Assembly: GCF_000281045.1 (NCBI RefSeq)
Contig: NW_008246085.1
Span: 611,822 to 675,821 of the forward strand
Reading direction: 5' to 3'
DNA length: 64,000 bases
From: Saprolegnia diclina VS20
Taxonomy: Eukaryota > Oomycota > Saprolegniomycetes > Saprolegniales > Saprolegniaceae
This document shows, one piece after another, positions 49,741 to 59,278 of the stretch (positions within the stretch are counted from its first letter, which is position 1; every line of letters starts with the position of its first letter). Under the pieces are notes generated by a model. It was not told where the DNA came from. It saw only the letters and a list, made by a program, of their open reading frames with translations, and ran no database searches. The translations under genes were made by a program, and so were the position numbers.

Positions 49741-52700
49741 CTAGTTGAAAAAGTAGGGACTCTCCAGCACCTCCTTGAGGTCGAGCTCGCCGACGCCGGG
49801 CACGGGCGGGAACTGCTGGCGCGGGAAGCGCATGACGAGCTGGTCCCGGAGTTCTTGCAGCAGCGGCTGCGAGTAGAGCGTCACAAACTCTTGGCGCAGG
49901 CGCTCGTTCATGCGGTCGACCGAGCACGCGTGGGTCCAGTACGAGTCGTGGACGGCGGCAAACTCGAGCTTGTCCTCGCCAATGACCTTGAGCGACGTCA
50001 TCATCATGTGGGTCGAGTCGAGCGAGTGCACATAGTTGGGCGGGAACGCCGACTTTTGCCGGCCGACGCTCACGCGCTTCGAGTCGTTGTCCGTGATGAT
50101 GACATGCTGCATCGACGTGCGGACCTGCTTGGAGCTCTGGACGCGGTAGGGCTGCGTCACGGGGAGGCCGAGCGGCGTGATCCAGCTCATCATCTGGCCT
50201 TCGTTCGCGACAAGCTCCGTGCACTTGGAGAGCCACTCCATGATGAGACGCGCCGACGTGAAGAGATCGCCCATCGACTGCATAGTGAGCTCGGCGGCGT
50301 AGTTGGCGGCATGGTAGATCTGCTCTTCGAGCTCTTCATTCATGCCGCGGCCCTCCATGAGGAACACCTCTTCGAGACGCGCTTGGATCTGGCGACGCGC
50401 GCCAATGTACGTCACGCCGTAGACCGACGTCATGACGGTCTGCTTGACGACCTTGCGCGTGATCGCCTTGAGGAGCAAGTTGGCGTACTCGTGGCGGCGC
50501 TTGAGCTCAAACTCCTTGGCCTTGGCGAGACGCACGAGCGTCTCCTCCTTCGTGAGCGCCTTCTTCGGCACGTACGACGACCGGCGCGACTTGGCCACCG
50601 CGCCCGTCGTCTGCTCCTCGTACCACGTCTTTTCAAAGGACGGGCGCAGATCCTCAATGATCTCGTCGAGTGACGGGACCGCTTGCACCGAGTCGTGCTC
50701 CATGCGCTGGATGACGCGCGCTGCGACGCCCGAGTAGACGTCCTGCGGCTTGTCCGAAGGCACGAGGTTGACCTGCTCGCCACCACCCTGGTCGCGACCG
50801 AGCGCGGCGTAGTGCTGGAGCCCGTTGCACGACCCGTCTTGATGCACGGGCACGTTGCAGAGGTACTCTTCCGGGTTGGGGTGCTGGACAGCCTTGGCGA
50901 GCTCAAAGACGACGCCAAGGGCCAAGAACGGCGCTTCGGCGTCCTGCCACCACTTGGAGTCGGGGTCGTCGCCCAGCGGGTTGGCGGCCGACGCAAGGAT
51001 CTGCGGCATGTGGTCCGTGGCAAATTGTTCGCGGTCGTCAAACGAGCACTTGTCGATGCCGTAGAGGTTGGCGAGGTGGATCTTGAGCCAGCGCAGCCCG
51101 CCGGGGCCGAGCGGCTTCTTGTCCTTGAAGACGAGGAGCGACCGCGACATGTCCGAGCCGAGGTGGTTCAAGTTGGGCGGGATCGGGTACACGCGGCCGC
51201 GGAAGTCCATGTTGTACGGGAAGTAGATGGCTTCTTCGTGCTGAAATTCTTCCGCGACCTGCAGCTTGTAGATTGTGTCGCAGCGCAGCGAGTGGAACTC
51301 CCGGTTCTTCTTGACAATCTATCGCAAATTTCATTGTGAGCATTGGATCCAAACTCAAAATCAGAAAATAAGAAGAAAACATGTGGGTCGACGGCCGCAA
51401 GTCGCAGTCCAAGGGAAATGGAAGTGACAAGCACGGCCGTCCAGCGCTTGCTGTAGCATGCAGTTTGAACCCTCGTGCCAGTGGGAGTTGGCCGGCAGAG
51501 GGCTTGATTCTGATGCGAGAAATAGACTAAGTACGCACCTTGGCCAGCGTCTTCTTGTACGTGTCCATGTCGGCGTTGTAGCGGGCGAGGCGGTCGGCGT
51601 CGTCAGCAATCATCTGGTAGTCTTCGACGGCCGGCTCCACCGGCAGCGAAAGGTCGTCGCGCGGCGGCAAGTCGCCAAAGCCGCCGCCGTTGTTCCAGAG
51701 CGTCATGACCACGTTCAGCACATCGCGGTTGATGACCCACGGAATGTCGGCGAGCATGTTGAGCGACTGGACGACCGGGTCCATCTCGCCGCGCTTGGCG
51801 CACTGCAGCTGCCAGCGCGAGTCGCGGTGCCGCATGATGGTGGTCGGCAGCGTGAGGTAGCCGCCGTTGGCGACGCCGTTCCACGGACGCGGCGGCACGA
51901 CCATCGGGAGGTACCGGGCGCACCACGGCAGGAAGACGTCGCCGCTCATGACCTTCTGGTGCACTTCCGGCGAGCAGCGGATGATGCCGTACCGGCGGTT
52001 CTTCTCAAAGCGGACCGTGTGCTCGAAGGCTTTGACGCGCTTGGGTGGCTCCGGGCCGTCTTCGCGGAGGTGCGAAAGCCCCGACTCGGTCGGAGCCGGA
52101 ACGTCTTCGTAGCAGTTCTTCTCGAGGAGATCGAGGAGCGCTGACCCGAGCTTGAGCTGGAGCTCCTTGGGCCAGTCGCCCACCGTGTCAAAGTACTCGA
52201 GCGCGCGGGCGCGGATGTTGGCGCGCTTGTTGTCCTGAAAGATGCGCGTGTAGTTGCGCTCGAAGGCCGGGACGGACGAGCGCGACTTCTGCTTCTCCTT
52301 GCTGATCTCCTCTTGGATCTCGCGGCCAAGCGCGAGCGTGATCTTGACAAACTTGACGCCGTCGGCTTCTATGAGCACGTGGTTGAGCACGGTCGAGATG
52401 ACGATGCGCGCGAGCTTCTCGGGTGCAATCAGGTAGAGCACTGGGCCGTAGATCGCGCGGTCGATCGCGGTTGCGTCGCGGTTGTTGTCCGAGACCTCGG
52501 CGATCTCGTCGAGAATCGCTTCGGTGAGCGCACTGCCCCACTTGTTGATGTACGACTTGGCCGAGCTGATCTCGCTACCCTTCTGTAGAGAGACGACGCT
52601 CGCCGTGGTGTTGTTGTTGGTCTCGACCGACATTTCGTAGATGGCTTGCTCGAGGCGCAGCTGCTTGGCGTACAGCTCGCGGATTTCATGCGCGGACTTG

Positions 52701-53173
52701 CCCTTGAGGGACATGGCTTCAGCCGGAATCTCAAAGCCGTCGAGCCAGCGAGTGATCTCTTCCGGCGACATCGCGCCGAGGCGGTGGCTCTCATCCTTGG
52801 CGGGCGGTGTGTACAGAGGAATGGTCGGCTCGTCCGGAAGAAGCGTAGGGTCCCAGACAGCCGTGTTTTGACGCGGCCGCTTGTATCGATGCGGCATGGG
52901 CGTGACCGAGAGCGAGCGCTCGAACCAGTCGGCCTTTTCGAGGGGCATGTGCTTGGAGAGGTGGTCGTCGAGGCTCTCGTCGTCGCTCTCGTCGTCGTCG
53001 TCTAGTCGCTGCATGGCCGGGATCGACGACTTCATGCGGTGCTGCGGAAGGCTGTGACGAAGGAGCTGCTGCTGCTGCTGCCAGCGCGGGAGCAGCGCGG
53101 GCGAGCGCGATGCCAGGCCCGTCGGCTTGGCGGAGCTCAGCCATCGGCGGACGTGGAGTCGCGCGGCCTGCAT
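49741..53173 (-). CDS. POLRMT: Mitochondrial DNA-directed RNA polymerase (T7-like)
   Basis: Single-subunit phage-type RNA polymerase that transcribes mitochondrial DNA. Two exons (53173-51539 and 51318-49741) encode 1070 residues. The Met at 53173 starts MQAARLHVRRWLSSAKPTG, an excellent mitochondrial presequence; a 52-codon upstream in-frame extension starts at 53329. The N-terminal domain is helical. The C-terminal polymerase has DFRGRVYPIPPNLNHLGSDM, motif A VHQDGSCNGLQHYAAL with the first catalytic Asp, motif B VKQTVMTSVYGVTYIGAR with catalytic Lys and Tyr, motif C VHDSYWTHA with the second Asp, and the family C terminus ending in YFFN. All catalytic residues are present. The one intron (51319-51538, 220 nt) is several times longer than the local norm. 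The upstream region has cgactaa boxes. Confidence 0.95.
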
Positions 53174-53978
53174 CTTGGCTTGCAGTCGATCCAAAGCAAA
53201 AATGGGATTGCAATCGGCCTCGGTTAATTTTGGCCAATCAACGCGCACGGCGTCTCCCGGGCTCTGAGTGGAGGGGAACCTATCTCTTCTAAATCCTGGA
53301 TCGAGCTGCGTACTTTGTCGGGGCGCCATACTTTAGTGTTGATTTCCTATGCGCACTTTATAGGACACATCGCACATAAACGTGCCACTGAAAAAGAATG
53401 CAAACGACTAACAAATCCTTTGCAATCGACTAAACTGCAAGAAGCGTCGCGCTCCTCCGTGTCTGCGATCACCTGCAACCGACTAAGATCTAGTCGCAAC
53501 TCATCAGTACAGCGAAAATACTTGCCTTCTCGCAGTCGCAAACAGGTTGGGCTAGCACCCACCACAAACGGTCGCCTTCGGTGATGTTCGTAGGGCTGGA
53601 GCGACCAAGCGCAAGAAGATGCGCCAGCAACGGCCGCGAGAAGCGCAAGGTCGTCCTTGCGTGAGGCACGACTGATATTCTTTGTGGCATCTTGCAACGG
53701 CCGTGGGGCGCGGCCCATTTTATAGTCGAAATTCGAAGTTTGTGCCACGACTAAACATCCGCACCGAACGCCAGCGAAGGGGTCTGGGCAGCTGGTGGCC
53801 GCGACGAGCCAAGTGCCTGGGACATGCCCGCCCTTCGACGTTAACGTCAAGGACGATAGTCCCCAGATGATAATGACAACCTGTGCATTTCACATGGAGC
53901 GCCGCTTTCTGTATCGGTTCGTGATGAAACCGTCCGGTTAGCCAGTGGTTGCAGTTGCATGCGTTTGGGACAGGCAGC
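53174..53978. promoter_or_regulatory. Divergent spacer between POLRMT and CCDC87-like genes
   Basis: About 0.8 kb with no supported gene. It contains several cgactaa/ttagtcg-type boxes (about 53405, 53431, 53470, 53752), similar to those upstream of UreG. Frames on both strands have no recognisable content. A second in-frame ATG for the polymerase lies at 53329. Confidence 0.4.
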
Positions 53979-56321
53979 ATGGGCGACCGATCGCTGAATG
54001 ATCTCGTCCATGACGTTCAGCGCGTACGCCCCGGTTGAGTTGCAGGATCTACTAACTGCCTGTACGACTACTGTAGATTGCGCTTCTAGCGCCGTGGACA
54101 CACATCGATGTCGCCAACACGATGCTCTGCCGCGAGTCCGACGTGTACGACTCCGTTTGCCCATCGCAGAGCTCAGCGCTTCGCCTAGAATCTGGAATGA
54201 GCCGCTGCGCGCTGAGCTCTCGCGAGAGATTGCTTTGCTCTATGCCGGCTTGCTACAGAAGCACCGGTCCATGAACGTCCACAGTATGATCTCGACTGCT
54301 GCCAACGAGACGCGGCTCCACGGACGGCTCCTCGTCGAAGTCAAGCGCCGCGTCTTCGTGCCCGAGACGCTCGAGCGCGTACACAGATCTTACGAGTGCG
54401 CTGCAGTCAGCAGTCGCTCCTAGGTCAAAGCGCAGGCCGCCAAGCCCCCTCCTTCGCACACGACACCAAAGGAATTGGACTCGGGGCTGCACTTTCGCCG
54501 CCGCCGACCGACGCCACCGACCGAGACCACCGACGACAACACCGAGGCGTGCGTAGCCAAACCGCATCGACAGAGCTCCATGATGAGCCCCAAGAAGATG
54601 TCGCTGCCGTCGGTGCGGTCGGCGTTGGTGCTCTCGACGGCGCCCGAGCTCTCCAACCAAGCGCCGTCACCGCTCAAGGCCAAGGACGGTGCGTCGACTG
54701 GCTGTTGGGTGTATTTACTCCGCGACGATAGCTAGATGGTGTCAACGACAAGCTTACGTCGTCCGTTCGCTTTGTGCAGTTTGCCAAGACGCGCGTGGAC
54801 CTGCGCGATTTGCTGCAGATGACGGCGACGACGGAGCTCCCCGTGACGCACTTCCGTGACCGACCAGTTCTCGCGTCAGCCATACTTGACGCGGGCGTGC
54901 CTCTGCCGAAGCGCACTCCGTCGATGATGCCTCGTACGACAGAGCACTCTGTAGCTGCACTCTTCCCTTGGTGTAGCGCCTCGTCCGCGGTACCTCTATG
55001 CCGAGAACAGCGCTGCGCTGCCCCACACCAAGCCTATCTTTGACGACTACGTCGTGCCCAAGGAGGTCTGGGACGCCGTCGAGGCCGAACGATCACTCCA
55101 GAGCATCAAGGTCGACGCGAGCAGCAACTTTGAACCGCTGCCGCAAGACGACCTGCCACTGGTAGCGATCGATCTACTACTCGTACTGTACGTGGTGGGC
55201 GGTAGGACGTGTATTTTGCGCGCGAGTGTCCACAGGAGCGCGATATGATCTCCAAGGCGCTCGCGACGCTGAGCATTCGCCCGGAGAAGCGAGTCGAGCG
55301 GTCGCTCACAGCGGTGTACATGGACGAAAGCCTCGTGGGCACGAGCAACGACGTGCTCTTGCCCGAGGTTCGCCGGCTCTTCGACGCCGCGAGCGGCCAG
55401 TACCACGAGCTGCGCGCGCACATGCTTCGCAGCGTCAAGATGTCGGCGCTAGTCGATCTCGCGCTCAAGTGCAATCTGTGCGACCTCGCGATGGAGACGC
55501 CGACGCGCGTCACGTCGGCCGACCCGCGCGTTGAGATCCCCAAGAGCCTCCAGCCACCGCCAAAAGCTGCGCGTGGACGAAGCCGCGAGGCAATCTCCCA
55601 ACGGCGCCGCGTCATTGCAGGTAGCCAGGTTGCGGGACGAGCAGCAGACCAACGTTTTCGTGTAGAGAAGCGGTTGTCGAAGCGGGATGCCCTCGACCAA
55701 CTATTCCACATGAGCGAAGTCGACCAGCGGCTTCTCACGCAGCTCGAGTTCTACGATCTTAGCGCGGACAACAACAAGGTGTTTGACCCGATCGCGCTCG
55801 AACCGCTCTTGAGGTATTCGATCGATCCACTCCTTGAGTTTCATTTTGAGCTCGCAGCGTTCGGTTTGAGACGGTGTGGCGCGGCTTGCTCCTGCACACG
55901 ACGCGCCGCTTTGACCTCGCGCTCAAGTACAGCCAGCCCGAATTCTCAGCCCGGCTCCCGGACGCTGTCGTGCTCTGGGAGGTGTGTGCGTACTGGGTCG
56001 CCGAGCGCGAGACAGCGCTGGACCACGTTCGCAAGCTGCTCAAAGGTTCCGACACGAGCGCATCGGTGACTCCTGCTCAGTCGCGACGACGACCTTGACA
56101 TGAGTGTTGATAGCAAGCGCATCAGCTGTACGAGCTCGTCCTGACGCTTGTCAGCTGCACGACGAAGCTCAAGAAAGCCATGGCCTTGACGCATGCGGAA
56201 GTCAACGACTTTGTGGGGTGCTCCAGCGATGCATATGAACTCATGGACGCTCGACTAGATCGCGTACGAAGACGAGTTTTACCTCCACCGCCTCGTCCAC
56301 CAGCACCAGCAGCTCGAGTAG
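53979..56321 (+). CDS. CCDC87-like coiled-coil protein (tentative)
   Basis: A multi-exon helical protein. The first exon starts MGDRSLNDLVHDVQR and joins across a gtacg..tag intron to IALLAPWTHIDVANTMLCRE. Then come IWNEPLRAELSREIALLYAG with LLQKHRSMNV, a Pro/Ser-rich linker (54440-54690), SSVRFVQFAKTRVDLRDLL, DDYVVPKEVWDAVEAERSLQ, RRLFDAASGQYHELRAHMLR and KRDALDQLFHMSEVDQRLLT. A late block reads VWRGLLLHTTRRFDLALKYS, LPDAVVLWEVCAYWVAERE, then LVSCTTKLKKAMALTHAEV, ending HRLVHQHQQLE before TAG at 56319-56321. The LALKYS..LPDAVxLWE..xxxxxREtaL pattern is reminiscent of CCDC87, a sperm/flagellar coiled-coil protein, and would fit a zoospore-forming organism. The family link is from memory of the pattern and is tentative; the gene itself is well supported by frame continuity. 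Confidence 0.55.
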
Positions 56322-56485
56322 TGTCACTCTCTTTGCATATCAAGTAACAGGATGTAGGCGCGACCTGCCAACGCATTCGCTGTGGCATGACCCCAACCAC
56401 CCGTCGACACCGACAACGACCAGTGTTTAGTAGGCGTTCTAGTATATATTAGTGTATAGTCATAGGAGTCCAAGTCTAGACATTA

Positions 56486-57103
56486 TTACTCCGAGTCGGA
56501 GGAGCTCGAGCTCGTCTTGGCCTCCTTCTTGGTCTTCTTAGCTTCCTTCTTGGCCTTCTTGGCGGCCTTCTTAGCCTTCTTGGCAGCCTTCTCTTCGTTG
56601 TCATCGACGACGCCCTTGGTCTGGAGCGCGTCGCGCATGAGCTTGCCCTTGCACGAGCCATACGCACGACGCCCAAAGAGCTTGCCGCCCGTCGCCGCGA
56701 AAAGCTGCTCGTCCGTCGGCACGTCCATCTCGGCCCGCGACCGCTTCTTGGCCTTCTTGGCCTTCTTGGCCTTCTTCTTGCCATCGTTGTCGTCGTCGTC
56801 GCTGGCGTCGACAACGATCTTGCTCGCCATCTTGTTGTAGACGTTGTACCACCACTGGTTTGACACCTCTTCGGTCTTGGCGGCCTCGGTACCAACGCCC
56901 GAGTTCTCTTCGCGCCGCTTGACCTTGATGTGGGTCGCGATACCTTGCTCTTCCTTCCCGAGACCCTTGCCTTGGGTCCAGCCCATCTTGGCCATCTGCT
57001 TCTTCGCGAACGACGAGACCTCCGAGGCCGCCGACTCGTTGGCCATGCCGCCAAGCTGCGCGAGGAACTTCTTCCCGACGATCGGAACCGTGACGACCGA
57101 CAT
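56486..57103 (-). CDS. G-patch protein, GPATCH4-like
   Basis: Probable nucleolar RNA-processing factor that would stimulate a DEAH-box helicase through its G-patch. A single exon encodes 205 residues. The G-patch is KKQMAKMGWTQGKGLGKEEQ followed by GIATHIKVKRREENSGVG, with the GWxxGKGLGxxxxG core. Then SNQWWYNVYNKMASKIVVDA matches the region that follows the G-patch in human GPATCH4. A second conserved block is EQLFAATGGKLFGRRAYGSC with KGKLMR. Lysine-rich tails (AKKAKKAAKKAKKEAKK) and a terminal Ser/Asp/Glu run complete it. It is the left member of a divergent pair with RPS11. Confidence 0.85.
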   Translation of the reverse strand: MSVVTVPIVGKKFLAQLGGMANESAASEVSSFAKKQMAKMGWTQGKGLGKEEQGIATHIKVKRREENSGVGTEAAKTEEVSNQWWYNVYNKMASKIVVDASDDDDNDGKKKAKKAKKAKKRSRAEMDVPTDEQLFAATGGKLFGRRAYGSCKGKLMRDALQTKGVVDDNEEKAAKKAKKAAKKAKKEAKKTKKEAKTSSSSSDSE

Positions 57104-57667
57104 GACTCAAAAATGACCACTCTGCCACTGGCCCGGAATTACCGTAATCTATATTTTATAACCGACACAGCCGCTCGTGCTCTCTGTCGCCACGGCCCAT
57201 TTAGCGTCCCAGCAGTATGCATGCCCAGCACTATGCCGCCTGCATCCGCATCGCGAGTGGCTATAAGTGCTAAGCGAGACATGCTTTGTGGCTTGCCCGC
57301 AGCAGCGATGTGTGCGCTGGTTGCAGCGTCGGTCTCTTGTACACTCCAGCGTCCCGGTTGGTTGTCGGCAAGAGCTACATACCGACCCTTGGGCACAGCC
57401 CATAGCCGTGAAGGCCTCAAGCCAACGCCAGCTCTAGCCAGGGTGAAATTGGATCGTCTTCGCCGGAGGTGCAATGGCACTGTGTTGCGTGTGTCGGTTA
57501 GGAGATGCAATTAGCGGTATATCCGTATAATACGTAGATTATCCGGCGGCGGCGAACGATTGGTGAATGCTGTGGGCGGTGTGATTGGTCGGTGGCATTG
57601 ACTGGTGTCTATGGCCAAGGGCAATCTCGTGTGCCGATATTCCCAAATTCCACAGCTTTGACGAACA
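57104..57667. promoter_or_regulatory. Divergent promoter region of GPATCH4-like and RPS11
   Basis: A 564-bp spacer between two ribosome-related genes read in opposite directions. TATCCGG-type elements (tatatccgtata at about 57518 and gattatccgg at about 57537) lie 120-150 bp from the RPS11 start codon. No gene is supported inside. Confidence 0.45.
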
Positions 57668-58281
57668 TGGAACACATTGAGCAAGTACGTTCTTCTTGGG
57701 CTGCGGGGTTGCTGGATCGAGAGATCCCATCTAGTGGAGATAGCTAGTTGGGGTGCGGTGATGGCCACCCCAAGGCGATAACCTCCCTCACTCTCACCTG
57801 CTCACCTCCATGTCTTTAGAACGAAAAGGCTTTCCAGAAGCAGGACGGTGTCTTCCTTGCCTCGAAGAAGTTCGCCGGCAAGAAGTCGGGCCCGCGCTTC
57901 TACAAGTCGATCGGCCTTGGCTTCAAGACGCCCAAGACCGCCATCGAGGGTGCCTACGTCGACAAGAAGTGCCCCTTCACGGGCAACGTTTCGATCCGTG
58001 GCCGTATCCTCAAGGGCGTTGTCCTCTCGACCAAGATGAAGCGCACGATCATCGTCCGCCGTGACTACTTGCACTTCATCAAGAAGTACAAGCGTTTCGA
58101 GAAGCGCCACAAGAACGTGGCCGCCCACGTCTCGCCCGCGTTCCGCGTCAAGGAAGGCGATGTCGTGACCATCGGTCAGTGCCGCCCGCTCTCCAAGACG
58201 GTCCGCTTCAACGTCGTTGAGGTCGAAGCCGCCTCGGAGACCAAGCCCATCAACGTCCGCAAGCAGTTCCGCCAGTTCTAA
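57668..58281 (+). CDS. RPS11: 40S ribosomal protein S11 (uS17)
   Basis: Small-subunit ribosomal protein that binds 18S rRNA. A tiny first exon (57668-57685, MEHIEQ) is joined across a 134-nt intron (57686-57819) to the main exon. This gives 159 residues, against 158 in human. Diagnostic stretches are [88 protein letters not shown] and [17 protein letters not shown]. The short first exon followed by a longer intron is typical for ribosomal protein genes. Codon use is strongly biased to C-ending codons, as expected for high expression. Confidence 0.95.
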
Positions 58282-58633
58282 GCGCTCGGCGAATGCACAT
58301 TGTCGAGAGCGATAACGAGACAACAATGAATTTGGGTTGATCTTTACTCCTCCTCTTCTCTAGCAGGCCATTGATCCACGCTTGCTCGAGCATCCGTGTG
58401 ACGAGGACCAGCAGAACGGCCAATGTGCTACCTTCACAGGCTTTGCAACCGAGACGTGCAACACGGTTCCGAGTGGTACGGTGGTTGATATCTCGCAGAC
58501 AGTAAGCAAGGCAAGTAACTAGGAGCGAATCCTCTCGTCCTGGCTGTCGACCAAACGTGCGCGATGGAGCAAGATGAAGTCATTCATTCGAGTTAATATA
58601 TAAGGGCGTCATAAATACAAGGGCAAAGGGCAC
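58282..58633. other. Spacer with an orphan exon-like Cys-containing fragment
   Basis: Downstream of RPS11 a pyrimidine-rich ttctctagcag at 58355-58365 is followed by an open stretch to a TAG at 58519-58521. It reads AIDPRLLEHPCDEDQQNGQC, then ATFTGFATETCNTVPSGTVV. It looks like an exon of an extracellular Cys-containing protein with an acceptor but no identified upstream exon. It may be a gene fragment. The rest holds the 3' ends of the flanking genes. Confidence 0.35.
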
Positions 58634-59038
58634 TCAGTAGGTCCAGCCGTTCTCGCGGCAGGCGCCAAAGAGAGCTGCGATCTCATGCTGGGGCACGTGG
58701 CGTGGCTCACGGTCGTTGCGGTCCGTGTACTTGCCGACGTCGGTGGTCGGCTGGCCGTACACGCAGAGGCGGCGCGTGACGTGGCGTAGCTTGATCTGCA
58801 CGTGGTGGCACTCGTGGCTGCTCGTGCCCTTGACGCGGATGTGGCTTGGCGACGTGGTCCCGATGACCTCGAGCAGCGACGCATAGGCTGCGAGGAAGCG
58901 CGCGATATCGATGGAGCCCGAGACGCGGCGGTCGGGCGTCGTCAGCGTGACGTCGCCGGCGTTGGAAACAGAAAACTTGGTCGTCGACCCGTCCTTGGTC
59001 GCTGTCGTGATGCACAGGAGCAGGCTGCTGCTTGTCAT
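58634..59038 (-). CDS. Hypothetical 134-residue protein
   Basis: Not recognised. A single exon from the Met at 59038; a 28-codon upstream extension to 59122 is Lys/Thr-rich and unlikely to be translated. The protein is compact with alternating polar and hydrophobic segments (SSLLLCITTATKDGSTTKFS, DIARFLAAYASLLEVIGTTS, HIRVKGTSSHECHHVQIKLR, RRLCVYGQPTTDVGKYTDRN) and ends HEIAALFGACRENGWTY. It looks like a small globular beta-rich cytosolic domain. TATCCGG-type elements (atccggataa at 59121-59130) lie about 80-90 bp upstream. Confidence 0.6.
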   Translation of the reverse strand: MTSSSLLLCITTATKDGSTTKFSVSNAGDVTLTTPDRRVSGSIDIARFLAAYASLLEVIGTTSPSHIRVKGTSSHECHHVQIKLRHVTRRLCVYGQPTTDVGKYTDRNDREPRHVPQHEIAALFGACRENGWTY

Positions 59039-59278
59039 CTTGGTCGTTGTGGTTGCTGGAATCTCAAATTGTGACCATGTTGAAGCCTGGCTCGTTTTCT
59101 TCGGATCATTTTTTCGGATCATCCGGATAAGAACTTATCAAATGAACATGATTCACAAACCAGCCAATCAAACGCAAGAGCGAGCGCGCGCAAAGTTCCG
59201 CGAAACTCGCGAGTTCAAGCGTAGTCGAGGCTTCGACTAACTCGACAACACGTCTATTGAATCACGCGATTGACTCGT

